Shown here piece by piece: positions 21,202 through 23,062 of a stretch of 23,062 bases of DNA. Both the position numbers and the translations under genes were made by a program. Below the pieces are notes generated by a model, which saw nothing but the letters and a program-made list of their open reading frames with translations, did not search any database and had not been told where the DNA came from. Source of the DNA: Blastocatellia bacterium (GTDB lineage: Bacteria > Acidobacteriota > Blastocatellia > Chloracidobacteriales > JADJPF01); contig JAEUQL010000006.1 in the NCBI GenBank assembly GCA_016789295.1, positions 1 to 23,062 on the forward strand, in the 5' to 3' direction. Numbering within the stretch: position 1 is the first letter of the stretch; each line of letters starts with the position of its first letter.

Positions 21202-22617
21202 CTACTTTGCTCTTATGACATACTCAAAATCTATAGGCTTGTGGTTGATGCCTTTGGCTGGAGGAGCAATCCAACTTGCCATCTTTCCAGGCTCATAGAC
21301 AGGAACCATCAGAGAACTTACATACTGATAATCTTTCTCTGTTGGAAGCCATTGGGACTTGCTCTTATCAAACTGCTCTTTAGAGATCATCTCGCCTTTG
21401 GGATCGAAGTAATGCCCATCATAGATCCCTATGCTACGGTTGAATCTCTGTGAAGGCAGATATAACTGCTCGCTCAGACCATACTCTTTCAAAATACTGT
21501 TCCAACGCTCCAGAGCACGTTCACAATCTTCTACATAACCATCCCTGAGCACCATGTTCATTGCACGTCTTAGCGGAATCTCTTCCCGCTTCAGCAGCAT
21601 CTCTTCACTTGGTACATCCAGTTGGTAAATGTCGTCCAAGGCTACGTGGTCTCGATACTTCTTGTCATCGGCCTCTCTAAACCGACCCTTCAAACCAGCT
21701 CCAAAGAAAGTTGCAGCATTTGAAGAGTCTTCACCACCAAACAGATCGAGTGAAGCCGAAAACCATTCGTTGATATATTTCTGGATGATGTCGAGTGGTA
21801 TTGCACCAAATTCAGAAACATCACCATTCTTTGATTGGCGCATCAGCTCGGCTGTTCGCCTGACAACTCTGCCAATCCCTGTCTCACCAACAAAAAGATG
21901 GTGAGCCTCTTCTGTCAACATAAACTGTGTTGTACGAGCAAGTGGATCAAAACCACTTTCGGCTAGCGCAGCAAGCTGATACTTGCCATCACGATCAGTA
22001 AACATAGTGAAAGCAAAGAATGCTAGCCAATCATTTACAGGCTTGTTGAAAGCTTCAAGGATTCTTGGAGTGTCGGCATTACCACTGCGGCGTGTTAACA
22101 GATCTTCGGCCTCTTCGCGTCCATCACGCCCAAAAAATTGATGCAGCAGATAGACCATAGCCCAAAGATGGCGCCCTTCTTCCACATTTACTTGAAAGAG
22201 ATTTCTCAAGTCATAGAGGCTTGGAGCCGTCTTTCCTAGTAGACGCTGCTGCTCAACCGAAGCTGGTTCCGTGTCAGCTTGTGTCACTATTATCCTTCTA
22301 AGCTCCTTGCGAAACTCTCCAGGAACTTCATTCCAGACAGGTTCGCCTATGTTGTCGCCAAAGTGTATGCGGCGATCTTGCGTAGGGGGCGTGAGAAAGA
22401 TGCCCCAACGATAATCTGGCATCTTTACATAATCAAAATGTGCCCAACCACCAGCCTCTACACTGATAGCAGTGCGCAAATATATCTGATCCTGCTGGAA
22501 CCCTTCTGGCCCCATCTCCATCCACCAGCTTAAAAAGTCTGGTTGCCACTGCTCCAGTGCTCGCTGTAGTCGCTTATTGTCAGAGAGATTTACATTGTTT
22601 GGAATGCTTTCAAACAT
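21202..22617 (-). CDS. boxB: Benzoyl-CoA 2,3-epoxidase oxygenase subunit BoxB
   Basis: BoxB is the di-iron oxygenase subunit that, with the reductase BoxA, converts benzoyl-CoA to the 2,3-epoxide under oxic conditions. The 471-residue length is normal. The sequence follows the family closely: PDFLSWWMEMGPEGFQ (26-41), TAISVEAGGWAHFDYVKMPDY, and RRIHFGDNIGEPVWNEVPGE (82-101). The di-iron ExxH ligands lie in NVEEGRHLW (E147, H150) and LTEEAHHLFVGE (E236, H239). The ATG at 22617 is preceded by GGAGGAG, which overlaps the end of boxC; the boxC reading frame ends 2 nt before the start. BoxA is not in the window. It is transcribed after boxC and ends at the terminator at 21156-21186. Confidence 0.96.
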   Translation of the reverse strand: MFESIPNNVNLSDNKRLQRALEQWQPDFLSWWMEMGPEGFQQDQIYLRTAISVEAGGWAHFDYVKMPDYRWGIFLTPPTQDRRIHFGDNIGEPVWNEVPGEFRKELRRIIVTQADTEPASVEQQRLLGKTAPSLYDLRNLFQVNVEEGRHLWAMVYLLHQFFGRDGREEAEDLLTRRSGNADTPRILEAFNKPVNDWLAFFAFTMFTDRDGKYQLAALAESGFDPLARTTQFMLTEEAHHLFVGETGIGRVVRRTAELMRQSKNGDVSEFGAIPLDIIQKYINEWFSASLDLFGGEDSSNAATFFGAGLKGRFREADDKKYRDHVALDDIYQLDVPSEEMLLKREEIPLRRAMNMVLRDGYVEDCERALERWNSILKEYGLSEQLYLPSQRFNRSIGIYDGHYFDPKGEMISKEQFDKSKSQWLPTEKDYQYVSSLMVPVYEPGKMASWIAPPAKGINHKPIDFEYVIRAK

Positions 22618-22619
22618 CT

Positions 22620-23062
22620 TTATGTTCTCCTCCAGTCAAAATTAGGGCTTCCAGGTTTTCCATACATCACAAGCGCCCCCTTCTCACCTACTGCATTTGG
22701 ACGTTGGAAAATCCAGTTTTGCCACGCCGAAAGACGACCAAATATCTTCGTTTCTAAAGTCTCTGGTCCTGCAAATCTTAAACTTGCTTCAAGTCCTGTG
22801 AGCGCATCGGGTGAAAGCTATGCTCGCTCTTCTGTCGCTACCCTTATGTCATCCTCCCAATCAAGCTCATCGACTGCAAGGGTGACTAGCCCAGCCTCTT
22901 CGGCCTGCTCTGCTGTAAACGGTTCGGTCTGCTTCAGTAGACTTGCGACCCTCTCTGCCTCCCCAAGCAGCTTTGTCTCAAGCCTTGTAAGTCCATTACC
23001 CATAGGAACTAGTCCTGCATTCATCTCAGTTATCGCAACTTCAACCGATGGAGAAGTTCCAG
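22620..23062 (-). CDS. boxC: 2,3-epoxybenzoyl-CoA dihydrolase BoxC, 3' part, interrupted by an in-frame TAG
   Basis: BoxC (crotonase superfamily) opens the ring of 2,3-epoxybenzoyl-CoA by hydrolysis. The gene enters from the right edge with no start in the window. The last 146 codons of the frame are visible: GTSPSVEVAITEMNAGLVPMGNGLTRLETK (in parts), then AEEAGLVTLAVDELDWEDDIRVATEERA. An amber TAG follows at 22820-22818. After it the same frame continues with clear BoxC sequence (LSPDALTGLEASLRFAG, then LSAWQNWIFQRPNAVGEKGAL) to the natural TAA at 22622-22620, just before boxB. The TAG replaces what I recall as a Ser in related proteins, one base from TCG. It could be a nonsense mutation, a sequencing or assembly error, or readthrough. 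If real, the protein loses its last 66 residues. Confidence 0.85.

Noticed and set aside
22818..22820. Amber codon as evidence for a reassigned genetic code
   Set aside because: TAG terminates other genes here cleanly, for example at 19668-19670 and 13029-13031, so genome-wide reassignment is not supported.
1..23062. CRISPR array, insertion sequence, prophage or integron
   Set aside because: No regularly spaced repeats, transposase, integrase or phage structural genes were seen on either strand.

Overview
The window reads as ordinary bacterial chromosome. It is moderately AT-rich (roughly 40-45% GC by eye), uses ATA and AGA/AGG codons freely, and has compact operons. TAA, TGA and TAG are all used as genuine stops. 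The protein set suggests a member of Acidobacteriota, perhaps Blastocatellia-like: many Hanks-type Ser/Thr kinases, zinc-ribbon/FHA proteins, TPR proteins, an RDD protein and the aerobic Box benzoyl-CoA pathway. This assignment is an inference from gene content, and no rRNA or marker phylogeny is available here.

Layout. (1) 1-819, minus: a secreted SIMPL/DUF541 protein cut by the left edge. It is divergent from (2) 1026-4256, plus: a SPOR-domain membrane protein, apolipoprotein N-acyltransferase (lnt, apparently starting at a non-standard ATA codon) and peptide release factor 2 (prfB, with a classic programmed +1 frameshift). (3) 4545-6942, minus: pgsA followed by a GT-C type membrane glycosyltransferase, convergent with prfB. 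(4) 6943-7513: a long non-coding stretch, then tRNA-Gly(CCC). (5) 7627-20868: a phospho-signalling island of nine protein genes. One minus-strand operon (12834 to 7627) encodes a kinase-zinc ribbon-FHA protein, a zinc ribbon-RDD membrane protein, a zinc ribbon-TPR membrane protein and an FHA-GAF-SpoIIE phosphatase. A single zinc ribbon-FHA gene (13769 to 13029) has its own promoter and likely terminator. A second minus-strand pair (17648 to 14267) encodes a secreted TPR protein and a zinc ribbon-pseudokinase-PP2C fusion. Divergent from that pair, a plus-strand pair (18039-20868) encodes two membrane-anchored Ser/Thr kinases, one carrying a degenerate FGE/SUMF1-like domain outside the membrane. 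(6) 20942-21157: a small acidic unknown protein between two terminators. (7) 21202-23062, minus: boxB and the 3' part of boxC of the aerobic benzoyl-CoA epoxidation pathway. boxC carries an in-frame amber codon.

How the genes may work together (inference). The island holds writers (three kinases), readers (FHA domains) and erasers (PP2C and SpoIIE phosphatases). Five of its proteins share a double-CxxC zinc ribbon. This looks like a locally wired Ser/Thr phosphorylation network linking envelope sensors to cytoplasmic FHA and TPR scaffolds. The pseudokinase-PP2C fusion and the kinase-FGE-like fusion are its most unusual parts. Outside the island the genes are housekeeping (translation termination, lipoprotein maturation, phospholipid synthesis) or aromatic catabolism.
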